Source of the DNA: JADJLQ01 sp038251405 | Lineage (GTDB): Bacteria > Bacteroidota > Bacteroidia > Chitinophagales > Saprospiraceae | Length of the DNA stretch: 64,000 bases | Reading direction: 5' to 3' | NCBI GenBank assembly: GCA_038251405.1 | Contig: JBBSBH010000001.1 | Location: forward strand, 186,001 to 250,000 | Shown here: positions 43,828 to 53,365 of the stretch, piece by piece | Position numbering within the stretch: the stretch's first letter is position 1 | How the letters are laid out: every line of letters starts with the position of its first letter | The notes under the pieces: model-generated | What the model was told of the DNA's origin: nothing | Databases searched by the model: none | Seen by the model: the letters and a program-made list of their open reading frames with translations, nothing else | Program-made: the position numbers and the translations under genes

Positions 43828-44415
43828 ATGAAAAAACTTTTAGTTCTTTTATTTACTCTGTTTTCAATGTCTGCTTTATGGATGGATTGTAAAAATTCTG
43901 AGCCCGAATCAAAAGATATATTTTCAAAGAAAGATACTGCAAATGTAAATACCAATTTCAAAATCACTGCAATGGGTAGTGGTATTGCTAAAGACCCCGA
44001 TCCTGCAATACAGGGGTTTGAAGAAGCTGCAGCTGGCGGAAATAATAAGTATAATCACTTTGATACCATTTTGGTGCGTGATTTGAGCAGGAAACTTTGG
44101 AAATTTGATGGGGGAATAGATGGTGCAAAAAATATTGCTGAAAAGGATATGGATGGATTTTGGCTGGAATTCACCAAAAACGGGAAATACACTAAAGGCA
44201 GCTACTCAAATATCACCAGCAAGGGTAATTATACTGTTGATAATCAGGGATTTATTGAAATGACCCCATCCAATTCCTCTGAAAAAAAATCTCAGTGGCA
44301 ATCCAAGTTTAATAGTAATATGCTGATCCTGGTAGGTACTCCTAAATACGGTGACAATCAAGTACAAATGCGATTGTCTCAAGTAGATGAAAAGCCTCAA
44401 AAAGCAACCAAATAA
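43828..44415 (+). CDS. Exported protein of unknown function
   Basis: This is a 195-residue protein with an N-terminal hydrophobic signal (LLVLLFTLFSMSALWMDC). The Cys could be a lipidation site, but the residues before it are not a classical lipobox. The C-terminal half (GFWLEFTKNGKYTKGSY, then SKGNYTVDNQGFIEMTP) looks like a small beta-rich domain reminiscent of lipocalin-like proteins that report on cell contents. No function is assigned. Its stop is four bases from that of convergent topA. Confidence 0.62.
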   Translation: MKKLLVLLFTLFSMSALWMDCKNSEPESKDIFSKKDTANVNTNFKITAMGSGIAKDPDPAIQGFEEAAAGGNNKYNHFDTILVRDLSRKLWKFDGGIDGAKNIAEKDMDGFWLEFTKNGKYTKGSYSNITSKGNYTVDNQGFIEMTPSNSSEKKSQWQSKFNSNMLILVGTPKYGDNQVQMRLSQVDEKPQKATK

Positions 44416-44418
44416 ATT

Positions 44419-47046
44419 TTAGGCTTTTGCTTTAGGAGGACTTATTTTCTTTTTGATGGTAATTATCTTTTTTGAAGAACTTTTTGGTTTTGCATAGCTT
44501 GATTTTTTAGCAACTGGTTTTGCCTTTGTTTTCTTAGTAAAGGCAGTTGGGTCAGTAGCTTCAATTAAAGATTTTACTTCTTCTAAAGTATACTCAGCGG
44601 CGTCTTCAGCGCTAATTCGTTTTCCATTTTCATCTTTTGGAAAGTTTACGAACTTTTTACCATAAAAGATTATAGGTCCCCATCTTCCGATCTGCACACT
44701 TATTTTTTCTTCGTCCCAGGTGTTGATATACTTTTTGGCTTCTTTTTCTTCTTTTGCCTGTATTAATTCAATTGCAGTTTTTGCATTTAATTCATCAAAA
44801 TTTATTTTAGCAGGAACATTGGCGAATAATTCATTCCATTTTAAAAAAGGCCCAAATCTTCCCTTGCCCTTGCTAATAGGGAGGCCTTTGTAGGTAGCTA
44901 TTGGAGCGTTTGCTTCTTGCTTTTCTTTTATGAGCTCTACAGCCCGGTCTAAAGTTATAGTCAATGGATCTTCGATGCGTGGAATTGATATAAATCCTTC
45001 ATCATATTTTACATAAGGGCCAAATCTTCCCTGGCCAATAGTGATTTCTTTCCCTTCATAATTTCCTAATGCTCTTGGTAATTTGAATAATTCCATCGCC
45101 TCTTCATAGGTGATGTTTTCCATGGACTGGCCGGGTTTTAGGTTTGCAAACTCCGGTTTCACATCTTCTGAAATCTCATCTGTATCTCCTATTTGTACCA
45201 CTGGCCCAAAGCGAGCCATTCGCACGAAAACAGTAAATCCTGATTTCGGATCTTTTCCCAATATACGTTTGCCACTTTCTCTTCCCGTATTTTGAATAGT
45301 GTCTTCCAGTTTTTTATGAAAGGGCAGATAAAAATCTTTAATCATTTTGTGCCATTCCAGATTTCCTTCAGCTATAAGGTCAAACTCTTTTTCTATTTCA
45401 GCAGTGAAACTGTAGCTCATGATATCATCAAAATTTTTTGATAAATAATCTACTACCAGCATACCCATATCTGAGGGAAATAGATTGTTTTTTGATGCTC
45501 CTGTAATTTCTTTATCCATATGAGTACTGATAACTCCTTTTTCAAGAGTCAATACCTCAAACACTCTTACTGTACCTTCTCTTTGTTCCTTAACCACATA
45601 GCCACGGCCTTTCTCCATAATTTTTGAAATAGTAGGCGCATAGGTAGAAGGCCTTCCAATTCCCAGTTCTTCCAATTTCTTAACCAGACTTGCCTCCGTA
45701 TATCTTGCCGGGGGTCTCGTAAATCTTTGTATGGCTTCCATTTTATTGAGATCCAGGGCTTGCCCTATGCTCAACGGAGGTAATATAGATTCATCATTAG
45801 CTTCATCCTCTTCATCTTCTGATTCCAGGTATACTTTTAAAAAGCCATCCAATTTTATTATTTCTCCTTCTGCCTGTAAAAATTCACCTGGAAGATTGGA
45901 GATTCCGATCTTAACGATAGTTTTTTCAAGTTCAGCATCTGCCATTTGGGAAGCTATGGTTCGCTTCCAGATTAATTCATACAGCCTTTGCTCATCACGG
46001 ATAGAAGAGACTTCCAGTTGATTTATATAGGATGGTCTGATAGCTTCATGGGCTTCCTGGGCGTTCGCTATTTTACTTTTATATACTCGGGTTTCAATAT
46101 ATTTTTTACCGAAGCTTTTTTCAATTTCAGTGACAATCTGATCGATAGCTGTAGTACTTAATGAAGTAGAGTCAGTACGCATATAAGTGATCAAACCTTG
46201 CTCATACAATCTTTGAGCAGTAATCATCGTGCGGGACACTCCGAAGCCTAATTTACGCGAAGCCTCCTGCTGTAGAGTAGATGTTGTAAAAGGAGGTGCT
46301 GGTTTTCTTCGAAGGGGTTTTACATCTATAGATTTTATGGTAAATGCAGCTGTTTTGCAGGATTCTAAAAACTTCCGTGCTTCCGTATTGGTATCGAATC
46401 TTTCTGGTCTTTCAGCTTTGAGGTTGAATACTCTGCCTTCAGTGTCCCTGACTTTGAATAATGCACTTACTTTGAAAAATGGAGTGACCTCAAAATTTCG
46501 AATTTCCCGTTCGCGCTCTACTATTAATTTTACTGCTACAGACTGTACTCTTCCGGCAGACAAATTGTTTTTTATTTTCTTCCATAAAAGTTCGGATAAT
46601 TCGAAACCAACCAATCTATCCAAAACCCTACGGGCCTGTTGAGCATTTACCAAATCCAAATCTACTTTTCGTGGATTCAACACTGCTTCCTGGATGGCAG
46701 GCTTGGTAATTTCATGGAAAACAATCCGCTTTGTTACTTTAGGGTCTAAATCTAAGACTTCGCATAAATGCCATGCAATTGCCTCACCCTCACGGTCTTC
46801 GTCCGTTGCCATCCAAACTTCTGAGGCTTGCCTGGCGGCATCACGCAGCTCTTTTACTACTTTTGTCTTTTCCGGACTGACAATGTAATTTGGTTGAAAA
46901 TCATTTTCAATTTCAATACCTTTTTTACCTTTCTCCAGATCTCTTATATGCCCGAAACTAGATTTCACCTGGTAATCACTACCGAGGTACTTTTCTATTG
47001 TTTTGGCTTTTGCAGGTGATTCTACTATTAATAATTTTTTACCCAT
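44419..47046 (-). CDS. topA: DNA topoisomerase I (type IA)
   Basis: TopA relaxes negative supercoils. The 875-residue protein begins with the Toprim domain (LLIVESPAKAKTIEKYLG; WMATDEDREGEAIAWH with the metal acidic residues). It contains the active-site Tyr in GLITYMRTDSTSLS and the motif GIGRPSTYAPTISKI. Instead of zinc ribbons, the C-terminus has several copies of the topoisomerase C-terminal repeat (each with a GRFGPYVKY or GRWGPIIFY phrase), then a Lys-rich basic tail that should bind DNA; this is usual in Bacteroidota. A TAnnTTTGC promoter box lies 32 bases upstream. Confidence 0.97.
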   Translation of the reverse strand: MGKKLLIVESPAKAKTIEKYLGSDYQVKSSFGHIRDLEKGKKGIEIENDFQPNYIVSPEKTKVVKELRDAARQASEVWMATDEDREGEAIAWHLCEVLDLDPKVTKRIVFHEITKPAIQEAVLNPRKVDLDLVNAQQARRVLDRLVGFELSELLWKKIKNNLSAGRVQSVAVKLIVEREREIRNFEVTPFFKVSALFKVRDTEGRVFNLKAERPERFDTNTEARKFLESCKTAAFTIKSIDVKPLRRKPAPPFTTSTLQQEASRKLGFGVSRTMITAQRLYEQGLITYMRTDSTSLSTTAIDQIVTEIEKSFGKKYIETRVYKSKIANAQEAHEAIRPSYINQLEVSSIRDEQRLYELIWKRTIASQMADAELEKTIVKIGISNLPGEFLQAEGEIIKLDGFLKVYLESEDEEDEANDESILPPLSIGQALDLNKMEAIQRFTRPPARYTEASLVKKLEELGIGRPSTYAPTISKIMEKGRGYVVKEQREGTVRVFEVLTLEKGVISTHMDKEITGASKNNLFPSDMGMLVVDYLSKNFDDIMSYSFTAEIEKEFDLIAEGNLEWHKMIKDFYLPFHKKLEDTIQNTGRESGKRILGKDPKSGFTVFVRMARFGPVVQIGDTDEISEDVKPEFANLKPGQSMENITYEEAMELFKLPRALGNYEGKEITIGQGRFGPYVKYDEGFISIPRIEDPLTITLDRAVELIKEKQEANAPIATYKGLPISKGKGRFGPFLKWNELFANVPAKINFDELNAKTAIELIQAKEEKEAKKYINTWDEEKISVQIGRWGPIIFYGKKFVNFPKDENGKRISAEDAAEYTLEEVKSLIEATDPTAFTKKTKAKPVAKKSSYAKPKSSSKKIITIKKKISPPKAKA

Positions 47047-47077
47047 AATTAGGTTCGTCTCTTTTCGAAATTAGAAT

Positions 47078-47086
47078 GCAAAACTA
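47078..47086 (-). promoter_or_regulatory. Bacteroidota -7 box of topA
   Basis: The minus strand reads TAGTTTTGC, matching TAnnTTTG, 32 bases before the topA ATG. Confidence 0.5.
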
Positions 47087-47208
47087 TAAATATTTTGTAT
47101 TTCATCATTTGAAGTACTTTGTAATGATACTTAAACGGGATAATTTCGCCATGGTTAGAGATTGATTAATTGAATGTTTTCAAATGAATTTTTCTGTAAA
47201 CTTGAAGC

Positions 47209-47493
47209 ATGAGTAAAGAAAGATTGCTGGCTATAACATTAATTCAAGCAATTGTTTACACAATAGTTTGGATCATAGATGATTATACTGGCTTAATCAT
47301 GAGCGTTTCTTTTTCTACTATTGCATTTGCAATTTTGATTATATCCTGGATTGCAGATAGGCTGGAGTATGCTGATGTAGGATCGTGGTATTATCCATTG
47401 ATTATTATTTCAGTGGTCGTTCCACTGATTATAGCAGCTGTGTTTTGGTATTTAAAAGATGGCCATATGAATTGGATGAATCCGATTTTTTAA
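47209..47493 (+). CDS. Small three-TM membrane protein, unknown
   Basis: This is a 94-residue protein with three hydrophobic segments (LAITLIQAIVYTIVWII, LIMSVSFSTIAFAILIISWI, PLIIISVVVPLIIAAVFWYL) and short polar loops. No domain is recognised. It is preceded by TAAACTTG, close to the phylum's -7 box. Single gene, convergent with the next at a four-base gap. Confidence 0.65.
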   Translation: MSKERLLAITLIQAIVYTIVWIIDDYTGLIMSVSFSTIAFAILIISWIADRLEYADVGSWYYPLIIISVVVPLIIAAVFWYLKDGHMNWMNPIF

Positions 47494-47497
47494 CCAA

Positions 47498-47908
47498 TTA
47501 ATAATTTATTGGGGTAGGGGCACTTTCTAAATCTAAATCTAAGTCTATTCTTTTCAACGACATTTTGAAATGAAAAGTTTGCAGTACAGTGTTGATTACA
47601 AGTATACTATCAGTAAGAAACTCAATTTTATATTTTGTTTGATCCGATGCCAGCAACGTAGAATCTACCATGGTAAAGTCATATGTCTTATCAATTCCAT
47701 ATAGATTGTGAGTCATTTTTCCTTCAGAGATAGTAAATATCGCCCCATTAATAGTTTGTGTGGGCCTGTTGTTTCGTATTGCATTTGTTACAGTCCAATT
47801 GCCATTGATGAGATCCCTGGAGATAGATTGTGTTTGATGGATAGATTTAGAATCCTGATTTTTACATTGAATGAGGAGGATTCCAAAGCAAAATAACATT
47901 ACACGCAT
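47498..47908 (-). CDS. Small lipoprotein of unknown function
   Basis: This is a 136-residue protein with a lipoprotein signal (VMLFCFGILLIQC, Cys near residue 15). The mature part has a lipocalin-like opening (LINGNWTVTNAIRNNRPTQT) and alternating beta strands. The family is not identified. Its ATG is about 65 bases from the stop of the upstream metallophosphoesterase gene on the same strand. Confidence 0.62.
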   Translation of the reverse strand: MRVMLFCFGILLIQCKNQDSKSIHQTQSISRDLINGNWTVTNAIRNNRPTQTINGAIFTISEGKMTHNLYGIDKTYDFTMVDSTLLASDQTKYKIEFLTDSILVINTVLQTFHFKMSLKRIDLDLDLESAPTPINY

Positions 47909-47972
47909 AAGTGATTTTAAACTGTTTAGAGTAATTCTTGCGCAAATATCCGGTTTATTTATAAAATGCTAT

Positions 47973-49205
47973 TTAAGCAGAGATCAACTCCAGCAAAGTG
48001 ATCTCTGGCAATATTCCTACTCTTCCCGGGTACCCTAAAAATCCGAAACCGCGGTTTACGTATAAATGTTGTTTTTCATTGGTGCTGTATAAACCAGCCC
48101 ATTCTTTATAAATGTATTGGCTAGGGCTCCATTTCATGAATCCCGGAATCTCTATTCCAAATTGAAAGCCATGGGTATGCCCAGAACAAGTGAGGGCAAT
48201 GTCTTTATAGGATTTGTTTACTTCAAAATCCCAATGACTGGGATCATGTGAAAGCAATAACTTCAGACTATCAAGAGGTAGCCCTATGTAGGCTTTTGAC
48301 AAATTTCCATATTTTGTAAATCTGCGTGAGGCTGAGAAATTTTCTACTCCAATAATGCTGATCTTTTCACCATGGATTTCGATGGTTTCATTTTGATTTA
48401 GAAGTAAATTCCATCCAATAGTGGCGTGATGTTTTTTGAGGGTATTCAGATTAGTAATTTTTTCTGATGGATTTGCCCATTGTGCATAATCGCCATAATC
48501 ATGATTCCCAAAAACTGAAAAGCTGCCATATTTGCCCTTCATTTTTTGGAAAATATCAATGTATGGTATTATTTCATCTGCTTTATAGTTGACGAGATCT
48601 CCTGTGAAGAATAATATGTCGGGCTGAAGATCTGTTACCATAGATATACTTTTCTTTACTTGATCTATAGAAGTGAAGCTACCACTATGGATATCAGAGA
48701 TTTGTACTATTCTCAGATTTTCCAAAGCGGGGGGAAGGTTCTTTATTGGAATCTTAATGCGATGGATTTGGTACCTGTAAGCATTGCGTGCCATTCCATA
48801 TAACAAAGTAAAAAATGGAACCCCTGCGGCAAACGCTCCTACCTTGCTTAAAAATTCCATCCGGGATGTGCTGTACACATAATCAGGCTTTAGCCACTTT
48901 ATCAGATATCCTAACATTCTTCTTAAATCATCAATTAATACAATGGGTATACTGATAAATTTTGCGAAATAACTTATGAATGCCCAGGCTCTCAAATAGA
49001 TTAAAATATGAGGGGATATAAAATCTACATTCAGGGCATAAGTAATAGTGAGTACAAGGGTAATAGCCGAACCTGACCAGAAAAATACTTGTAATAAGCT
49101 TTTCCATACCGGTTCTAACGGGCTTATTAACTGCCTCAACCATTGATAACTATAAATGTCGATTACAATTAGGAAAAAAAGTAAAAATAAAACTCTGGTA
49201 CTCAT
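47973..49205 (-). CDS. Membrane-anchored metallophosphoesterase (YkuE/YaeI-like)
   Basis: This is a 410-residue protein. The N-terminal third has four hydrophobic segments (VLFLLFFLIVIDIYSYQWL, VFFWSGSAITLVLTITYAL and others). The calcineurin-like domain follows, with VQISDIHSGSF (D-x-H), FFTGDLVNYKAD (GD), SVFGNHDYGDYA (GNHD), LLSHDPSHWDF and LTCSGHTHGFQ (GHTH). The order and spacing match the membrane-associated YkuE/YaeI phosphodiesterases, some of which act on lipid-linked phosphates. The frame is open to 49280, but ATG 49205 precedes the first helix and follows a TAnnTTTGC box. Confidence 0.9.
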   Translation of the reverse strand: MSTRVLFLLFFLIVIDIYSYQWLRQLISPLEPVWKSLLQVFFWSGSAITLVLTITYALNVDFISPHILIYLRAWAFISYFAKFISIPIVLIDDLRRMLGYLIKWLKPDYVYSTSRMEFLSKVGAFAAGVPFFTLLYGMARNAYRYQIHRIKIPIKNLPPALENLRIVQISDIHSGSFTSIDQVKKSISMVTDLQPDILFFTGDLVNYKADEIIPYIDIFQKMKGKYGSFSVFGNHDYGDYAQWANPSEKITNLNTLKKHHATIGWNLLLNQNETIEIHGEKISIIGVENFSASRRFTKYGNLSKAYIGLPLDSLKLLLSHDPSHWDFEVNKSYKDIALTCSGHTHGFQFGIEIPGFMKWSPSQYIYKEWAGLYSTNEKQHLYVNRGFGFLGYPGRVGILPEITLLELISA

Positions 49206-49521
49206 ATTATAAAAATGAATGCAAAGATATCGGTTTACTAAAAAGAAAATGGAATGATTAGACCAATGCAGGCAACTCAACGATATTATTCAAAGATTAT
49301 TTTACTAGGTTTTATTTTTTAACATTAATGCTCCAGTACAATTTTTTTTATTGCCCTTAACTCACACTATTACCGTTCTATATATGTGTGAATTTAATAT
49401 GTATCTCATTAACTAAATTATAGCCTATGATGAACTTAATTTGTGACAGGATGAAAGTTCTACAGGGACAAGTATTTCAACAGATAAGACAACATTTTAT
49501 AATTTTTTTAAATTCAAAGCC
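49206..49521. other. Divergent intergenic region
   Basis: A 316-base region lies between the minus-strand phosphoesterase and the plus-strand repeat protein. Apart from the -7 box at 49221-49229 I see no ORF or clear secondary structure; AT-rich tracts before 49522 probably hold the promoter of the repeat-protein genes. Confidence 0.5.
49221..49229 (-). promoter_or_regulatory. Bacteroidota -7 box of the membrane metallophosphoesterase
   Basis: The minus strand reads TATCTTTGC, an exact TAnnTTTGC match 16 bases before the ATG at 49205. Confidence 0.55.
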
Positions 49522-52500
49522 ATGAACTTAAACTCCAAGCTGGCAATCGTTTGCCTGATGGGATTAATTCCATATTTTAGCTATACCCAATGTTTTGATA
49601 GTAAACCAATAGAGACTTTTAGTGGGGATACGGTAGTCTATTCCTGCCCGGGTAGTTTTAAAAGTACTGTTTCTATCAGGCAATTCACATATAGCATTCC
49701 ATTTGTATTTGTGGTTACTAATGAAAAGGATACCGTAAAATTTATAGTAAATAATGGATTAGTAGATTTTGACGGCTTGCCTGAAGGTACTTATAAAGTA
49801 TTTGGGTTTGCATATAAAGGTCCCTTAAACAAAATTGTGGGCAAATATCTGCCCGAGAATAGGGTTGCCAATTTCTGTTTTACCAGATCTTCAAATTTTA
49901 TCACGGTGATAAGGTCACAGCCATTGGCTCCAGTATTGGGCCCGCAAAGTAGTGCTCCAATTTTTGTATGTGGCCCGGATCAAAAAGCAGATTCCATTGC
50001 GGTAGATGCTCTTTTTCCTTCTAACAATATGAGAAAATATGTGGTAGTGAATGAAAATGATAAAGTAGTTGCTCTGAGCAATTCACCAGTCATCAATGCT
50101 GATCCTTTAGATTGCAAAACATGTAAAATTTATGCAGCAGGATATTCGGGAAATTTTTTGTTAAAAAATGGAGATAACATTAGCGAGCCACTTTCTGACG
50201 ATTGTTATTCCATCAGTAAAAATTACATAACGCTCATCCATGGAATACCGGTGGGTGGCCAAATAAATTTTAAAAATGGCTCAAAAGATTTATTCATATG
50301 TGCAAGTAGTAATAAGGATCAATCTATAGAAGTATCATTAAGTGGAAATAGTGGAGGACAAGTAAAATATATTGTCACCGATTCTGCTAATACTATTCTG
50401 GAGGTTAGTGCAGAGCCCGTATTAAGCTCTTCAACACTTAGAGCTGGAATTTGTAAAATATATGCTTTGACCTATACAGGAAATATCTCCGCAAACTTAC
50501 CAGGTAAAAGAATTGATCAAACTTTATTATCAGATGATTGTGGAGCATTGACATCTAACTTTGTTTTAATAGTAAAACAAAATCCGGATGGTGGTTCCAT
50601 TTCTTATACTGCAAACGAGGGATTGAAAAATTACTGCTTGGGAGATAGTGTGAGATTTATCCAGGTAAATAAATCAGGTGTTGTGGGACCTCAATCTACA
50701 CTTGTATTAGTAGATGATGCCAATACAATAGAAGGTTTGAGTAATGATAAAATCTTTCCCGGAAAATTTAATAAGGGCATACACAGGATTTATAATCTCT
50801 CTTACACTGGTCAACTGGTTATTCACAATGGTTCTTTATTTTCGGACCCTGCCTCAGATGATTGTTATGACTATTCAAATGATTTTCTTTCTTTTAATGT
50901 GGATGAAGCCAATGCAGGGATACTAGCTTTTTCAGACAATTCAAGCAGAAAATTTCTGTGTGCCAATGATACTGCCTCTCTGAAATTAAATATAAGCCAG
51001 TCAGGTTTTTCATCATTTTACAAGGCCTATTTGATTTCCGGAACCAGTGATGCTGGCAGCCCCTATAAAGGCTGGTTAACGAATACAACATTGGATTTTA
51101 CGAATATTCCTAACGGCATCTATGAAATCTCAGCCTTTTCTTTTCCGGAAGCAATTAATTTTGACACGACTGAATCTTTTATTGAGAATCAATTGGAAGG
51201 TCAAATTTGCCAGGCGAATTCTAATAAATTAATAATTGAAAAAGGGCAGGCCAAAGCCGGTTTTTCTCAGTTTGATAATAATAAAGACACCTTGAGTATA
51301 TGTAGTGAAAATTTATCCAAAATTTACTTAAAACAAATTCAGGCTAGCAGCCCAAATTATAAACACCTGGTTGTAAATGATGCCGGAATTATTGTTTCTA
51401 TAGAACAAGATTCCATAGATCCTGTTAATTTGAAAAATGGAGTTTATTCGATCAAACAAATTGCATTTGTAGATAGTGTTAACATCAAAGTAGGAGATCA
51501 TGTAAACCAAATACAGCTGGAAAAGTCCTGCGGTCAGATTTCATCCCATACCCTGACATTAATCAAAGATCAGGCTATTGGTGGTTCTATTCATCTGGCT
51601 AATGGAGATACAGCATACCAGGCATGTATAAAGGATGGTTGGGCTGATATATTGTCTATAGTAAATACTTCTCCGTCAATATTTTTATATACTTATGTTG
51701 CAACGGACACCTTCGGTCAGATAGTAGCTATAAATATTGAAAGAGCTAATATTGAATTATTACCATCTCAAGCTCAACGAGTGTATGGTGTTTCCTATTT
51801 GGGAGATTTTATGGGTAAAGTAGGAGATTCTATCTTTATAAAGAATCTAGCCTCATCCTGTTTTTCCATTTCGAGTAATTTTATTTCACTTAGTTCCAAT
51901 GAAGTTGTGGCGGGAAATATAAGAACAGATACTAATGAAAGTGTATTCAATTACTGTCTTGAATCAAAGACTGTGGATACGATATCACTTAAGTCCAATG
52001 GAGCTTCTGGAAATTCCAAATACGTGTTTATCGGCATTCAGGATGATGTGCTTAAATTTATTTCTACTACAGGAATACTGATAAGCAATTTGCTTCCAAC
52101 AGGTGCCACTCAAATATTTGGAATAGCTTATAATGGGAAATTTATAGCCCAGCCAGGAGATAAAATTTCGCAGGCACGCATTGTTGATAGTTGTTTTGGA
52201 GTATCCACCAATTCTATTTTGATTAACAGGAGCTCTCCAGAGGCTGGTAAAATCACTGCAAGCAACGGATCGGGCAGTATTTATCTTTGCCCTGGTGATA
52301 AACAGCCAGATTTTATCAATTTCAGCACCATAGAAGCAGGCCCATTAGAGTATGCTTATATTATTACCAATATGGCCGATAGTATAATTGGAATCAGCAA
52401 AACGGCGCTAATAGATTTTGATGGCTATCCATTAGGAACTTGTAAAGTTTATGGCATATCTTATAAAGGAGACCTGGACACGCAGGGAAAAAAATTAAAT

Positions 52501-53211
52501 GCTGCCGATATTGCATCTGAATGCTTTGATATAACTGATTCTCCCATCTTCGTGATAAAATCTGAAGCCGATGCTGGTCATATTTCATTAGCAAATGGTG
52601 ATTCAGCCATCGCTTTTTGTGTGGAGGATTTAGCACCGGATACATTGCAATTTAAGACCACTAGTCTCGTTCAATTAAATTATGCCTTGCTGGTAACCAA
52701 CTCACAGAACCGATTACAATTTGTATATGAAAATGCAAAGGCCACTATTGACTTTAATGGATATGATCCAGGGCAATACAAAGTGTATGGTGTTTCATAT
52801 GGAGGTGTGCTGAGTGTATTCAGAAATGATGATGTTACGAAAGTGAATCTTGCCTCGGGATGTTTTGATCTTTCAGATAACTATGTAGCATTAAATCTTT
52901 CCAATACTGGTGGGTTATGTAAGAATATTGGAGTCTCAAAAGAAAATCCTGCATTTATTTCCATTTACCCCAATCCAGCACAAAATGTTTTCAAAGTGAG
53001 GCTCAAACCATCCATTTTAAAGCATGGAAGACCCGAATTAGTGCTTGTTTCGGCCTCTGGGGGAGTTAATCAAAAAATAATTTTGGACTCTCAAGTACTT
53101 GTAAATCAAGAAGTTGAAATAAATACATCGAGTTTAACTCCGGGTCTCTATTTCCTATTATTCAAAAATGGTTATATCTTTGATAAGATCAAAGTAGTGA
53201 TCGTGAAATAA
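49522..53211 (+). CDS. T9SS type A surface protein with ten ~110-residue repeats
   Basis: This is a 1229-residue exported protein with signal peptide (AIVCLMGLIPYFSYT). It consists of ten head-to-tail modules. Each runs from a GGxI start, through a C-x-x-D box (LCPGDKQPD), a central strand (YAYIITNMADSIIGIS), a turn LIDFDGYPLGTCKVYGISYK, to a second Cys in SECFDI / SSCFSIS and SNFI. Modules differ widely in sequence, so the array is old. From about residue 1143 a T9SS type A sorting domain follows (FISIYPNPAQNVFKVRL, end FDKIKVVIVK). I recognise the repeat as one seen in Saprospiraceae-like secreted proteins; its function is unknown, perhaps adhesion. A strong terminator follows. Confidence 0.85.
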   Translation: MNLNSKLAIVCLMGLIPYFSYTQCFDSKPIETFSGDTVVYSCPGSFKSTVSIRQFTYSIPFVFVVTNEKDTVKFIVNNGLVDFDGLPEGTYKVFGFAYKGPLNKIVGKYLPENRVANFCFTRSSNFITVIRSQPLAPVLGPQSSAPIFVCGPDQKADSIAVDALFPSNNMRKYVVVNENDKVVALSNSPVINADPLDCKTCKIYAAGYSGNFLLKNGDNISEPLSDDCYSISKNYITLIHGIPVGGQINFKNGSKDLFICASSNKDQSIEVSLSGNSGGQVKYIVTDSANTILEVSAEPVLSSSTLRAGICKIYALTYTGNISANLPGKRIDQTLLSDDCGALTSNFVLIVKQNPDGGSISYTANEGLKNYCLGDSVRFIQVNKSGVVGPQSTLVLVDDANTIEGLSNDKIFPGKFNKGIHRIYNLSYTGQLVIHNGSLFSDPASDDCYDYSNDFLSFNVDEANAGILAFSDNSSRKFLCANDTASLKLNISQSGFSSFYKAYLISGTSDAGSPYKGWLTNTTLDFTNIPNGIYEISAFSFPEAINFDTTESFIENQLEGQICQANSNKLIIEKGQAKAGFSQFDNNKDTLSICSENLSKIYLKQIQASSPNYKHLVVNDAGIIVSIEQDSIDPVNLKNGVYSIKQIAFVDSVNIKVGDHVNQIQLEKSCGQISSHTLTLIKDQAIGGSIHLANGDTAYQACIKDGWADILSIVNTSPSIFLYTYVATDTFGQIVAINIERANIELLPSQAQRVYGVSYLGDFMGKVGDSIFIKNLASSCFSISSNFISLSSNEVVAGNIRTDTNESVFNYCLESKTVDTISLKSNGASGNSKYVFIGIQDDVLKFISTTGILISNLLPTGATQIFGIAYNGKFIAQPGDKISQARIVDSCFGVSTNSILINRSSPEAGKITASNGSGSIYLCPGDKQPDFINFSTIEAGPLEYAYIITNMADSIIGISKTALIDFDGYPLGTCKVYGISYKGDLDTQGKKLNAADIASECFDITDSPIFVIKSEADAGHISLANGDSAIAFCVEDLAPDTLQFKTTSLVQLNYALLVTNSQNRLQFVYENAKATIDFNGYDPGQYKVYGVSYGGVLSVFRNDDVTKVNLASGCFDLSDNYVALNLSNTGGLCKNIGVSKENPAFISIYPNPAQNVFKVRLKPSILKHGRPELVLVSASGGVNQKIILDSQVLVNQEVEINTSSLTPGLYFLLFKNGYIFDKIKVVIVK

Positions 53212-53250
53212 AAGAAATAATCATCATTTTATTTGCCTTTTGATGTTTCG

Positions 53251-53284
53251 AGCCCTGGGATTTAAATTCCGGGGCTTTTTTTTA
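53251..53284 (+). terminator. Rho-independent terminator after the ten-repeat gene
   Basis: AGCCCTGGGA/TTCCGGGGCT form a 10-bp stem (two G-U type pairs) with loop TTTAAA, followed by about eight T. It lies 40 bases past the stop at 53211, so the next repeat-protein gene needs its own promoter. Confidence 0.85.
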
Positions 53285-53365
53285 CTTGTGGTATGATTTA
53301 TGTAGATAATTGAACGTTAAGTAATTATGTACATGTTTTTAGATGTATCATAAATAGTGAATATC

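Noticed and set aside
44395..44445. Imperfect palindrome CCTCAAAAAGCA / TGCTTTAGGAGG at the convergent ends of the 43828 gene and topA as a bidirectional terminator
   Set aside because: Two mismatches and a long loop, no T-run on either strand; it lies mostly within coding sequence.
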